Below are positions 23,473 to 30,607 of a stretch of 30,607 nt of DNA, piece after piece; position 1 is the stretch's first letter, and each line of letters starts with the position of its first letter. The notes below the pieces were generated by a model. The model saw only the letters and a list, made by a program, of their open reading frames with translations, ran no database searches and had not been told where the DNA came from. A program made the translations under genes and the position numbers. The DNA comes from JAOAJC01 sp964481185. GTDB lineage: Archaea > Nanobdellota > Nanobdellia > Pacearchaeales > GW2011-AR1. The stretch is taken from NCBI GenBank assembly GCA_964481185.1, contig CAYZSY010000006.1, positions 1 through 30,607 on the forward strand, in the 5' to 3' direction.

Positions 23473-23474
23473 CG

Positions 23475-23498
23475 TTCTGTGCTTAAACCTGCACAGAA
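23475..23498. repeat. Perfect 8-bp hairpin before tRNA-Lys promoter
   Basis: TTCTGTGC (23475-23482) and GCACAGAA (23491-23498) enclose an 8-base loop, directly before the tRNA TATA box. It may be a second stem at the thioredoxin mRNA end. Confidence 0.4.
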
Positions 23499-23499
23499 G

Positions 23500-23508
23500 T
23501 TTTAAATA
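23500..23508 (+). promoter_or_regulatory. TATA box of tRNA-Lys
   Basis: TTTTAAATA, ending about 24 bp before the first base of the mature tRNA at 23532, so transcription should start within a base or two of it. Confidence 0.55.
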
Positions 23509-23531
23509 ACGTGTTTTGCTTTGAGTCGTAA

Positions 23532-23606
23532 GGCCTCGTAGCTCAGCCTGGATAGAGTACTGGCCTTTTAAGCCAGGTGTCGCGGGTTCAAATCCCGTCG
23601 AGGCCA
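23532..23606 (+). tRNA. tRNA-Lys (anticodon UUU)
   Basis: A full cloverleaf can be drawn. The 7-bp acceptor stem GGCCTCG/CGAGGCC is perfect. The D stem is GCTC/GAGT with GG in the loop, and the anticodon stem CTGGC/GCCAG has loop CTTTTAA and anticodon TTT at 23567-23569. The variable loop is 5 bases, and the T arm has loop TTCAAAT. The discriminator is A23606. CCA is not encoded and there is no intron. Confidence 0.95.
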
Positions 23607-23621
23607 TTGCTGACGGGATTT
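23590..23621. repeat. Inverted repeat across the tRNA-Lys 3' end
   Basis: AAATCCCGTC inside the T arm (23590-23599) is matched perfectly by GACGGGATTT just after the gene (23612-23621), followed by more T. In a precursor RNA this 10-bp stem would compete with T-arm and acceptor folding, or act as a terminator-like hairpin. Confidence 0.6.
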
Positions 23622-23629
23622 TTCAGATA

Positions 23630-23693
23630 CTTCAACTCGCAAAGTTGAATGTCATAGCGGAACAAAGTTCTGCTAGTGCCCATCGAGGCCATT
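23630..23693. other. Hairpins and copied acceptor strand after tRNA-Lys
   Basis: Two further stems follow: TTCAACT..AGTTGAA (near 23632-23649) and AGCGGAAC-AAA-GTTCTGCT (near 23656-23674). Then TCGAGGCCATT (23683-23693) repeats the 11 bases at the tRNA's 3' end (23598-23608). It could be a decayed integration site, a tRNA remnant or a structured tail RNA. No integrase is nearby. Confidence 0.45.
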
Positions 23694-23769
23694 TTATCTT
23701 AATTTCTGTCAAAATAGCATAGAGATAAGGGATATTATATCTGCATTTTTTGTTTTTGAAAAAACAAAG

Positions 23770-23777
23770 ATTTAAAA
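23770..23777 (+). promoter_or_regulatory. TATA box of the RNA polymerase operon
   Basis: ATTTAAAA in AGATTTAAAAAGC predicts a start near 23800, giving a ~36-base leader before rpoH. Most other genes in the window are leaderless. Confidence 0.5.
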
Positions 23778-23805
23778 AGCAACTTTTGTAAATTTCTATA
23801 CTCCA

Positions 23806-23822
23806 CAATTGACAATCAATTG
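23806..23822 (+). promoter_or_regulatory. Leader hairpin of the RNA polymerase operon
   Basis: CAATTGA-CAA-TCAATTG, a perfect 7-bp stem with a 3-base loop, near the predicted 5' end of the rpoH leader. It could protect the mRNA or control translation; this is inferred from position only. Confidence 0.35.
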
Positions 23823-23835
23823 AAATTATCTCGCC

Positions 23836-24042
23836 ATGCACATACTACAGCCAAAACACATTAAATTGAAGCCAAATGAGGTTCAGGAATTGTTAAAGAA
23901 ATATAATCTCTCTCTGGCGCAATTGCCAAGAATTAAATCTGATGATCCTGCCTTGCCCGAAGGATGCAAGCAGGGAGATGTTGTGAAAATAGAGAGAAAA
24001 GACGAAGAGAATAGTTCTGTATACTACAGGACCGTGGCATAA
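23836..24042 (+). CDS. rpoH: RNA polymerase subunit H (Rpo5)
   Basis: A 68-residue equivalent of the C-terminal domain of eukaryotic Rpb5. It has the pattern QPKHIKLKPNEVQELLKKYN, LAQLPRIKSDDPA, GCKQGDVVKIERKD and VYYRTV, the usual archaeal RpoH order. It is slightly shorter than the common ~75-80. It contributes to the jaw that grips downstream DNA. It is first gene of the polymerase operon, and its stop is one base before the rpoB ATG, so the two are tightly coupled. Confidence 0.95.
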   Translation: MHILQPKHIKLKPNEVQELLKKYNLSLAQLPRIKSDDPALPEGCKQGDVVKIERKDEENSSVYYRTVA

Positions 24043-24043
24043 G

Positions 24044-27000
24044 ATGCAAGAGCAGAAAAATATACTAATAAAAAAATATCTTGAACAGCACTCCCTTGTA
24101 GAGTCAAACATACTCTCTTTTAATGATTTCATCAATAATAGAATGCAGCAAATTGTCTCGGAGCTTAATTCAAGCCTGGTAAATGAAGAAGAAGTAGAAA
24201 TAAGGATTGGAAAAATAAGAATAGAAAAGCCAAATATAATTGAGGCTGACGGAAGCACAAGCATTGTAACCCCCACAATTGCAAGATTAAGAAGTCTGAC
24301 CTACTCGTCTCCTGTTTATGCCGAGCTTACAATAAAATATGGAAACCAGACAGACAGCTCAGAAGTTGAAATAGGGAGGATTCCAATTATGGTAAAAAGT
24401 TCTGCCTGTAATATGGGTGGAATGAGCAAGGACGAGCTTAGGGAAAATTATATGGATCCGCTGGACCCTGGAGGTTATTTCATCATAAACGGAAATGAGA
24501 GAGTAATGGTCATGAACGAGGATCTTGCAGCAAATCAGCCATTTATTGAAGAGGGAAGATTAGGATTAACATTAAAAATATTCTCGCAAAGAGGTTCATA
24601 CAGAATCCCAGCCACAATTTCTGAAGCAAAAGACGGAATTTTAGAATTAACATTCAGCAGGCTCAAGAATATTCCGGCAATTGTTCTGTTAAAAGTTTTT
24701 GGAATGACAAAAGAAGCGGACATTGCAAAAAATATTGGGCACGAAAATGATTGCTTGATTGTAAATTTATACGAATTTGGCAATTTGCACGAGTCAGAAG
24801 ATGCAATCGTTTACATAGCTGAAAAAGCAGGGATACAAGGCACAAAAAAAGAGATAATTGCAAGAGTAAAACAAAGAGTGGACTCATTCTTGCTGCCGCA
24901 CATAGGAACAGAAAAATCTTCGAGAATGGAAAAAGCTCTTACATTATGCAAGTTAATAAAACTCTATTTAAAAGCAAAAGAAGACAAGTCATTAAGAACG
25001 GACAAGGACCATTACGCAAATAAGAGAGTAAAATTATCTGGCGATTTAATGTCCGACTTGTTCAGAATAAATCTGGGAATTTTTGTAAGAGATATACAAT
25101 ATTCTCTCCAGAAAGTAGCAAAGAGAAAGAAATTCTATTCCATAAAGACTCTAGCTAAGTCAACATTATTCTCTCATAGAATCGAAAGCGCAATAGCAAC
25201 AGGAAGCTGGATAGGCGAGAGAACAGGGGTAACACAAAATATGGACAAGGCAAACTATCTTGCAATCCTCTCTCAGCTTCAAAGAGTCTCGTCCACGCTT
25301 CCGGGAGAACAGGAGAATTTTATGGCAAGGACCCTGCACCCAACACATTACGGAAGATTCTGCCCTACAGAGTCCCCTGAAGGAACAGAAATAGGACTTA
25401 GAAAAAATCTTTCCATCCTAGCGAAAATATCTACAGCTGTAATCATTGACGAAAACGAAGTGCTCAATAAATTTGCAGGATTTGGATTAAACAAAGAAAG
25501 TGGAAAAAAGAATGTTTTCTTCAACGGCAGATTTGTCGGATTTGTAGATAATTCTGAAGAGTTTATAAACAAAGTAAGAACTGCAAGAAGGTCTGGAGAA
25601 TTTCCAAAAGAGATGAGCGTTAGAAATGACAAGATACTTGAGCAGGTTACTATATCTACAGAGGTTGGAAGAGTCCTTAGACCGCTTATAATTATAGAAA
25701 ATGGAGCAAGCAAATTAAGGAGCGAGCATTTGATTTTGTTAGAAGAGAACAAGCTAAAGTGGAGCAATCTTGTTAATGAGGGAGTGATAGAATATATAGA
25801 TGCTGCAGAAGAAGATAATGCTCTCGTTACATTAAGGGAGGAGGCAATAACACCAGAGCATACTCACTTAGAAATTCATCCCATTGACTTGTTTGGCTTG
25901 ATAACGAGCCTTGTTCCATTTGCAAACCACGACCAGTCGGCAAGGTTAAACAGGGGAAGCAAGACATTGAAACAAAGTTTGGGAATTTACGCAGCAAATT
26001 ATCCAATAAGATTAGACACAGACGTTTCTATTCTTCACTATCCCCAAAAGCCAATTGTCAGAAGTTTTGTTTATGATACCTTAGATGTCTATCCTTCAGG
26101 ACAGAACATTATCGTTGCGATAATGCCATTTGAGGGATATAACATGGCAGATGCAGTTGTCTTGAACAAGGCGAGCATTGATCGTGGAATGGGAAGAAGC
26201 ACATATTTCAGGCCATATTCTACTACAGAAATGCAATATCCTGGAGGACTGTCTGACGAAATAACAATACCTGACAAAGATGTTTCTGGGTATAGAACAG
26301 AAGAAGCATACAGGTTTTTAGAAGACGATGGAATTGCTTATCCAGAAGCAGACATGGGAGAAGGAGATGTTACAATAGGAAAAATCACGCCGCCAAAATT
26401 CTTGAGCGAGGCAAAAGATATAAGCATACAGGCAAAAAAAGAAGCAAGTTCAACAATAAGAAGGGAAGAAAGAGGAACAGTTGACGCAGTTTTCGTTACA
26501 ATAGACCAAGAGGGAAACAGAATAATTCACGTGAGAACAAGAGATTCAAGAGTTCCAGAGCCAGGAGATAAATTCTCAACACCTCACGGGCAAAAAGGAG
26601 TAGTCGGACTGATTGCAGATTCTGAAGATATTCCGTTTACTTTAAGAGGAATAAAACCTGATTTGATGTTCAATCCCCATGGAATACCAAGCAGAATGAC
26701 TGTCGGTTATTTGATAGAACTTCTTGCCGGCAAGACAGGAGCAGTAAGCGGAAAGATCATAGACGGCACGCCTTTCACAGGATCAACTGTGGAAGAATTA
26801 GAAAAACAACTTGAAGAAATGGGTTTCAGATATGATGGAAAAGAAACAATGTATAATGGGATAACAGGCAAGAAAATGGATGCAAAAATTTACATTGGAA
26901 ATATGTATTACCTTAAATTGAAATACATGGTAAAAAACAAATTGCAGGCAAGAGCATCTGGAAAAGTTGCTCTGCTTACAAGGCAGCCAATAGAAGGAAG

Positions 27001-27298
27001 GGCAAGAGGCGGTGGTTTAAGATTGGGAGAAATGGAGCAGCAGGCACTTGTAGGCCACGGCGCCGCATTATTGCTCAAGGAAAGATATGATTCTGACAAG
27101 ACAATCATCTGGATATGCAGAGAGTGCGGTGACATGACTTATGAAGACACAATAAAGAACAGAGTAATATGCAATCTCTGCGGAAGCAATGAAGTCGAGC
27201 CTCTTGAAGTTTCATATGCATTTAAGCTACTTGTTGACGAGTTGTTGGGATTGGGAGTGCACACATTATTCGAATTAAAGAATAAATATCAACAATGA
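24044..27298 (+). CDS. rpoB: RNA polymerase subunit B, unsplit (Rpo2)
   Basis: A full-length 1,084-residue second-largest subunit; some archaea split it into B' and B''. It forms half of the catalytic cleft. It has RIPIMVKSSAC and GGYFIINGNERV in the lobe, GERTGVTQNMDKANYLA and CPTESPEGTEIGLRKN in the fork, IVAIMPFEGYNMADAVVLNK and GKITPP in the hybrid-binding region, and RQPIEGRARGGGLRLGEME in the C-terminal clamp region, plus a zinc site CRECG..CNLCG at ~1025-1046. In the segment GDKFSTPHGQKG residue 847 is Pro, where yeast Rpb2 R1020 and E. coli beta R1106 contact the NTP phosphates. It overlaps the next gene by ATGA. Confidence 0.97.
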   Translation: MQEQKNILIKKYLEQHSLVESNILSFNDFINNRMQQIVSELNSSLVNEEEVEIRIGKIRIEKPNIIEADGSTSIVTPTIARLRSLTYSSPVYAELTIKYGNQTDSSEVEIGRIPIMVKSSACNMGGMSKDELRENYMDPLDPGGYFIINGNERVMVMNEDLAANQPFIEEGRLGLTLKIFSQRGSYRIPATISEAKDGILELTFSRLKNIPAIVLLKVFGMTKEADIAKNIGHENDCLIVNLYEFGNLHESEDAIVYIAEKAGIQGTKKEIIARVKQRVDSFLLPHIGTEKSSRMEKALTLCKLIKLYLKAKEDKSLRTDKDHYANKRVKLSGDLMSDLFRINLGIFVRDIQYSLQKVAKRKKFYSIKTLAKSTLFSHRIESAIATGSWIGERTGVTQNMDKANYLAILSQLQRVSSTLPGEQENFMARTLHPTHYGRFCPTESPEGTEIGLRKNLSILAKISTAVIIDENEVLNKFAGFGLNKESGKKNVFFNGRFVGFVDNSEEFINKVRTARRSGEFPKEMSVRNDKILEQVTISTEVGRVLRPLIIIENGASKLRSEHLILLEENKLKWSNLVNEGVIEYIDAAEEDNALVTLREEAITPEHTHLEIHPIDLFGLITSLVPFANHDQSARLNRGSKTLKQSLGIYAANYPIRLDTDVSILHYPQKPIVRSFVYDTLDVYPSGQNIIVAIMPFEGYNMADAVVLNKASIDRGMGRSTYFRPYSTTEMQYPGGLSDEITIPDKDVSGYRTEEAYRFLEDDGIAYPEADMGEGDVTIGKITPPKFLSEAKDISIQAKKEASSTIRREERGTVDAVFVTIDQEGNRIIHVRTRDSRVPEPGDKFSTPHGQKGVVGLIADSEDIPFTLRGIKPDLMFNPHGIPSRMTVGYLIELLAGKTGAVSGKIIDGTPFTGSTVEELEKQLEEMGFRYDGKETMYNGITGKKMDAKIYIGNMYYLKLKYMVKNKLQARASGKVALLTRQPIEGRARGGGLRLGEMEQQALVGHGAALLLKERYDSDKTIIWICRECGDMTYEDTIKNRVICNLCGSNEVEPLEVSYAFKLLVDELLGLGVHTLFELKNKYQQ

Positions 27299-27528
27299 AT
27301 AAAATATATAAAGAACATATATGGAAATTGGCAGAAAGCTCAAGAGAGATACATAAATATGTTAAGATAAATGAAAAAAGTTTGAGAAGGAAATATATAG
27401 GTAATTTTATTGCGACACTGGATTATAAATTTGCAGATTGTAATAATGATGAAAGTACGGCATATGTAATAGTTCATGATGGGGCATTTAATAGTTTTGT
27501 TGCTGAGATAGGGGGATTACGAAGATGA
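27295..27528 (+). CDS. Small unknown gene between rpoB and rpoA
   Basis: A 77-residue soluble protein, basic at the N-terminal half (KSLRRKYIGNF) and ending in a strand and Gly-rich tail (AYVIVHDGAFNSFVAEIGGLRR). I do not recognise it, and it does not look like a known polymerase subunit. Its start overlaps the rpoB stop (ATGA, 27295-27298) and its stop overlaps the rpoA start (ATGA, 27525-27528), so it is translationally coupled to both. A GGGGGAT stretch near its end could be the ribosome-binding site for rpoA. The rpoB-rpoA junction is normally direct in archaea. A polymerase-associated role is suggested by position only. Confidence 0.65.
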   Translation: MNKIYKEHIWKLAESSREIHKYVKINEKSLRRKYIGNFIATLDYKFADCNNDESTAYVIVHDGAFNSFVAEIGGLRR

Positions 27529-30500
27529 CAGAAACATATTTTAGAAAGCAAATTAGCGCATTGAGGTTTGGTCTGATTAGCCCAGAGCAGGTTAAAAAAA
27601 TAAGCACTGCAAAAATTGTAACCCCTGAACTTTATGACATTGACGGATTTCCTGTTGACGGCGGTTTGATGGATTTGAGATTGGGCGCAATAGACCCTGG
27701 AGTCAGATGCAGAACTTGCGGTAAAAGAGTAAAAGAATGCCCAGGTCATCCTGGTTTAATTGAACTTGCACGCCCAGTATTTCATATAAAATATATTCCG
27801 CTGATTGAGCTTTGCTTAAGAAGCTTCTGCCCAAAATGCGGAAAATTAACGCTAAATGAAGAAAAGCAAAAAGGAATAAGTCCTGCTGCAAGAGCAAAGA
27901 AAGCAAGAGACACAAGAAGATGCCCTCATTGCGGAGAAACTATAGAGAGAGTTAAATTAGAAAAGCCAAGCATATTTATGCTTGGAAAGAAAAGATTGTC
28001 ACCGATAGAAGTAAGGGAGAGATTAGTCAATATAAGCAATGAAGAATTAAAGAGAGTTGGAATAAACACAAATACATGCAGACCAGAGTGGGCAATCTTA
28101 TCTCTTCTTTTAGTTCCTTCAGTTACAGTCAGGCCATCTATAACGTTAGAGAGTGGTGAGAGAAGCGAAGATGATTTAACACACAAATTATCAGACATAA
28201 TAAGGTCAAATCAGAGACTCTGGGAGAACTTAAATGCAGGAGCTCCTGAAGTTATAATAGAAGACCTTTGGGACCTTCTTCAATATCATGTTACAACATT
28301 TTTTGACAACAATGTTTCTAGAATACCTCCTGCAAGGCATCGTTCCGGGCAACCTCTTAAAACAATAACAGAAAGAATAAAAGGAAAAGAAGGAAGAATA
28401 AGGCACAATCTGGCAGGAAAGAGAGTAAATTATTCTGCAAGAACAGTTATCTCTCCAGACCCATTGATAAAGATAAATGAAATTGGTGTTCCTTTTGAGA
28501 TTGCAAATATAATTACAGTTGCAGAGCATGTAACTTCTCTGAACATAGAATCTATGAAAGAATTGATAAAGAAAGGCAATGTCTATCCAGGCGCAAATTA
28601 TGTAGTCAGACCAGATGGAAAGAGGAAGAAAATAACAGATGCGCTTAAAGATGAATTATGTGTAGAAATACAACCAGGATATAAAATTGAGAGGCATCTA
28701 AGAGATGGAGATATTGTGCTGTTTAATCGACACCCATCATTGCACAAGCAGAGCCTTATGGCCCACTATGTCAAGGTGCTTCCGAACAGGACATTTAGAC
28801 TGCATCCTGCTGCTGCTGCTCCTTACAACGCAGACTTTGACGGAGACGAGTGCAATATACACAGCCCTCAAACAGAAGAGGCAAGGGCAGAAGCTAGAAT
28901 CTTGCTTGAAGTAAGCAACAATATCATATCTTCTAAAAATAATATGAATCTTGTAGGAACAATAGATGATTCTATTACTGGATTGTATCTTCTGGCCAAA
29001 AACAATTTTGAAAAAGGCGAAGCAGAAGAGCTTTTATTCAGTTCAGGAGCTGCAAGCAATATCAAAAAAAAGAATATAGACGGAGCAGAGCTCATTGCGC
29101 AGATCTTGCCAAAAGGAATGTCTCTAAAGATTCCAGGCGAGATGACAGGAAGCAATAGCTTTGCAACAGAAGACGGCAAATTTGTTAAGTTAATTGACAA
29201 GGAATTTGGAAGAAAAGAGGCAATTGATTCAATAAACAGGGGATTTCTTCTTGGAGCAGCTTATCTGTCAAGAAGAGGATATACTCTGGCGCTCAGGGAT
29301 CTAGATGTTTCTGAAAAAGTAAAAGAGATAACAATAAATATTATAGCCCATGCAGAGAAAAAGACTGCAGAAGTTATAGAATCTTACAAAACAGGGAATC
29401 TTGTCAGAATTCCTGGGAAAAGCCTTGAGGAAACAAGAGAGATAAAAATACTTCAGATATTGAATGATGTTAGAAATGATACTGGAAATGCTATTAAGGA
29501 GCATCTTCAAAAAGAGAGCAATATTAATATTATGATCTCTGCAGGTGCTGCAGGGAGTATGAGCAATATAACACACATAGCCTGTCTTGTAGGGCAGCAG
29601 TCTCTCTGGAATAAAAGAATAAGTTTTGGTTATACAGAAAGAACTCTGCCTTTTTTCAGGTGGGGTGATTTAAGCGCAGAGAGCAGGGGTTTCATCAAAT
29701 CTTCTTACTTAAAAGGGCTTAAGCCAACTGAATTCTTCTTTGGAGCAATAACAGGAAGAGACGGGCTTATGGATACAGCGCTTAGAACTCCAAAATCAGG
29801 ATATCTTTATAGAAGGCTTGTCTCTGCATTGCAGGATTTGAAAGTAGAATATGACGGAACAGTAAGAGACGCGTCTGAGAACATAGTTCAATTTATAGCA
29901 GGAGGAGATAACAAAGATGTTTCAAGATTGCATTTGAAAGACAACAAAATCTCGCCTGGAGAGGCAATTGGCGTTGTAACTGCGCAATCTTTTGGAGAAG
30001 CCTCTACGCAGATGGTTTTGAGAGTATTCCACCACGCTGGAGTAGCGCAAATGCAGATTACAGGATTGCCAAGATTAATTGAGATATTTGATGCAAGAAA
30101 GAAGCCCTCAACTCCCTCAATGGAGATTTACCTTGACAAAGAAAACAATAATGATCGGGATGCAAAGGTAATTGCTGAAAAAATAAAGGAAGTTACTTTA
30201 AAGGAAATATTGGAAGAGATTAAAATTGATTTTGCAAATAAGAGAATAGAGATGTTGCTTGATAACAAGGCTCTAAAAAGCGTTCATGTAGGTGCGCAAA
30301 AGATAGCAGAGAGATTGAGCGAGAGTGGATTTAATGTAAAGCAAAACGACTTGAAAATAACTCTTAATGCATCTGATTTTGATTTTAAGGCCATATACAA
30401 ACTCAAGGAGAAAATAAAAGAGACCATAATCTCTGGCATCAAGAACATCTCACAGGTTGTTATCTCAAGCAGAGGAAAAGACTTTGTTATCTTGACAGCT

Positions 30501-30607
30501 GGCTCAAATGTAAGAGAAATAATTGAATTAAAGGGCGTGGATAAAAATAGAACGCTCTCAAATGATATTTATGATGTAATGCAGACATTGGGTATAGAAG
30601 CTGCGAG
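27525..30607 (+). CDS. rpoA: RNA polymerase subunit A, A' and A'' fused (partial)
   Basis: The largest subunit, ~1,027 residues in view and running off the right edge without a stop; the end matches the A'' segment VFGIEAAR, so ~110 residues are missing. The zinc site is C62-x2-C65-x6-C72-x2-H75. Catalytic NADFDGD gives Asp437, 439 and 441 binding Mg. The bridge helix is FFFGAITGRDGLMDTALRTP, and the trigger loop has TQMVLRVFHH with His836. The frame is continuous where most archaea split A' from A''. Only ~13 residues separate QFIAGGD (789-795) from SPGEA (810-814), against roughly 85 or more in split archaeal pairs, so part of the cleft/foot region is lost. Trigger-loop residues differ from the norm (GEAS for GEPG/GEPA). 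Confidence 0.97.
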   Translation, partial: MTETYFRKQISALRFGLISPEQVKKISTAKIVTPELYDIDGFPVDGGLMDLRLGAIDPGVRCRTCGKRVKECPGHPGLIELARPVFHIKYIPLIELCLRSFCPKCGKLTLNEEKQKGISPAARAKKARDTRRCPHCGETIERVKLEKPSIFMLGKKRLSPIEVRERLVNISNEELKRVGINTNTCRPEWAILSLLLVPSVTVRPSITLESGERSEDDLTHKLSDIIRSNQRLWENLNAGAPEVIIEDLWDLLQYHVTTFFDNNVSRIPPARHRSGQPLKTITERIKGKEGRIRHNLAGKRVNYSARTVISPDPLIKINEIGVPFEIANIITVAEHVTSLNIESMKELIKKGNVYPGANYVVRPDGKRKKITDALKDELCVEIQPGYKIERHLRDGDIVLFNRHPSLHKQSLMAHYVKVLPNRTFRLHPAAAAPYNADFDGDECNIHSPQTEEARAEARILLEVSNNIISSKNNMNLVGTIDDSITGLYLLAKNNFEKGEAEELLFSSGAASNIKKKNIDGAELIAQILPKGMSLKIPGEMTGSNSFATEDGKFVKLIDKEFGRKEAIDSINRGFLLGAAYLSRRGYTLALRDLDVSEKVKEITINIIAHAEKKTAEVIESYKTGNLVRIPGKSLEETREIKILQILNDVRNDTGNAIKEHLQKESNINIMISAGAAGSMSNITHIACLVGQQSLWNKRISFGYTERTLPFFRWGDLSAESRGFIKSSYLKGLKPTEFFFGAITGRDGLMDTALRTPKSGYLYRRLVSALQDLKVEYDGTVRDASENIVQFIAGGDNKDVSRLHLKDNKISPGEAIGVVTAQSFGEASTQMVLRVFHHAGVAQMQITGLPRLIEIFDARKKPSTPSMEIYLDKENNNDRDAKVIAEKIKEVTLKEILEEIKIDFANKRIEMLLDNKALKSVHVGAQKIAERLSESGFNVKQNDLKITLNASDFDFKAIYKLKEKIKETIISGIKNISQVVISSRGKDFVILTAGSNVREIIELKGVDKNRTLSNDIYDVMQTLGIEAA

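Noticed and set aside
9622..23690. Shared GTGCCCATCG at about 9622 and 23677, next to structured non-coding DNA in both cases
   Set aside because: Ten identical bases with little flanking similarity can be chance; not reported as a repeat family.
23632..23841. A 69-codon minus-strand ORF across the tRNA tail and rpo leader
   Set aside because: It overlaps structured RNA sequence and the polymerase promoter and shows no protein-like pattern.
1..30607. Search by eye for a DGR template repeat, reverse transcriptase, CRISPR array, transposase, integrase or rRNA
   Set aside because: None was seen. The GC-rich end of the putative variable region (3842-3880) has no second copy that I can find in the window.

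Overview
The window is archaeal chromosome. It carries the operon for archaeal RNA polymerase subunits H, B and A, DnaG-type archaeal primase, an archaeal threonyl-tRNA synthetase with its N-terminal editing domain, and TATA boxes about 25-26 bp before start codons. Low GC, short intergenic gaps, small proteins, many uncharacterised small membrane proteins and a DUF5652 protein point to a DPANN archaeon of the Pacearchaeota/Woesearchaeota type. That placement is an inference.

Layout. 51-3041 (minus) is an SMC ATPase whose middle holds a Rad50-like CPLC zinc hook where a hinge is expected. 3099-4572 (minus) is a tandem pair of paralogues of unknown family; the C-terminal end of the upstream copy looks like the variable region of a diversity-generating retroelement (DGR) target. 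4662-5864 is a surface protein. 6020-9523 holds a ribbon-helix-helix protein, endonuclease IV, small unknown genes around a palindromic TATA box, and dnaG. 9793-10980 is a Fic protein. 11259-14888 has thrS, a membrane-anchored phage-type lysozyme and trpS. 14976-18890 has a membrane protein with a cyclase-like cytoplasmic domain, small unknowns, a HAD hydrolase and a DUF5652 operon. 19085-23419 has class II ribonucleotide reductase, a small unknown, an isoaspartyl methyltransferase and thioredoxin. 23532-23606 is tRNA-Lys(UUU), followed by odd hairpins. 23836 to the right edge is the RNA polymerase operon rpoH-rpoB-(77-aa unknown)-rpoA.

How it works together. Most content is housekeeping: chromosome organisation, priming, base-excision repair, dNTP synthesis with a nearby thioredoxin, tRNA charging and transcription. 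Most genes look leaderless, with the centre of the TATA octamer 24.5-26.5 bp from the start codon, so the TATA box can be used to choose starts.

The most unusual points are: the SMC with a zinc hook; the probable DGR target pair with no reverse transcriptase or template repeat in view; RpoA as one A'+A'' polypeptide with most of the segment between bridge helix and trigger loop missing; Pro in RpoB where an NTP-contacting Arg is expected; a small coupled gene between rpoB and rpoA; a bacteriophage-type lysozyme in an archaeon; and a surface receptor-like protein with a degenerate class III cyclase fold. No CRISPR array, rRNA, transposase or integrase was seen.
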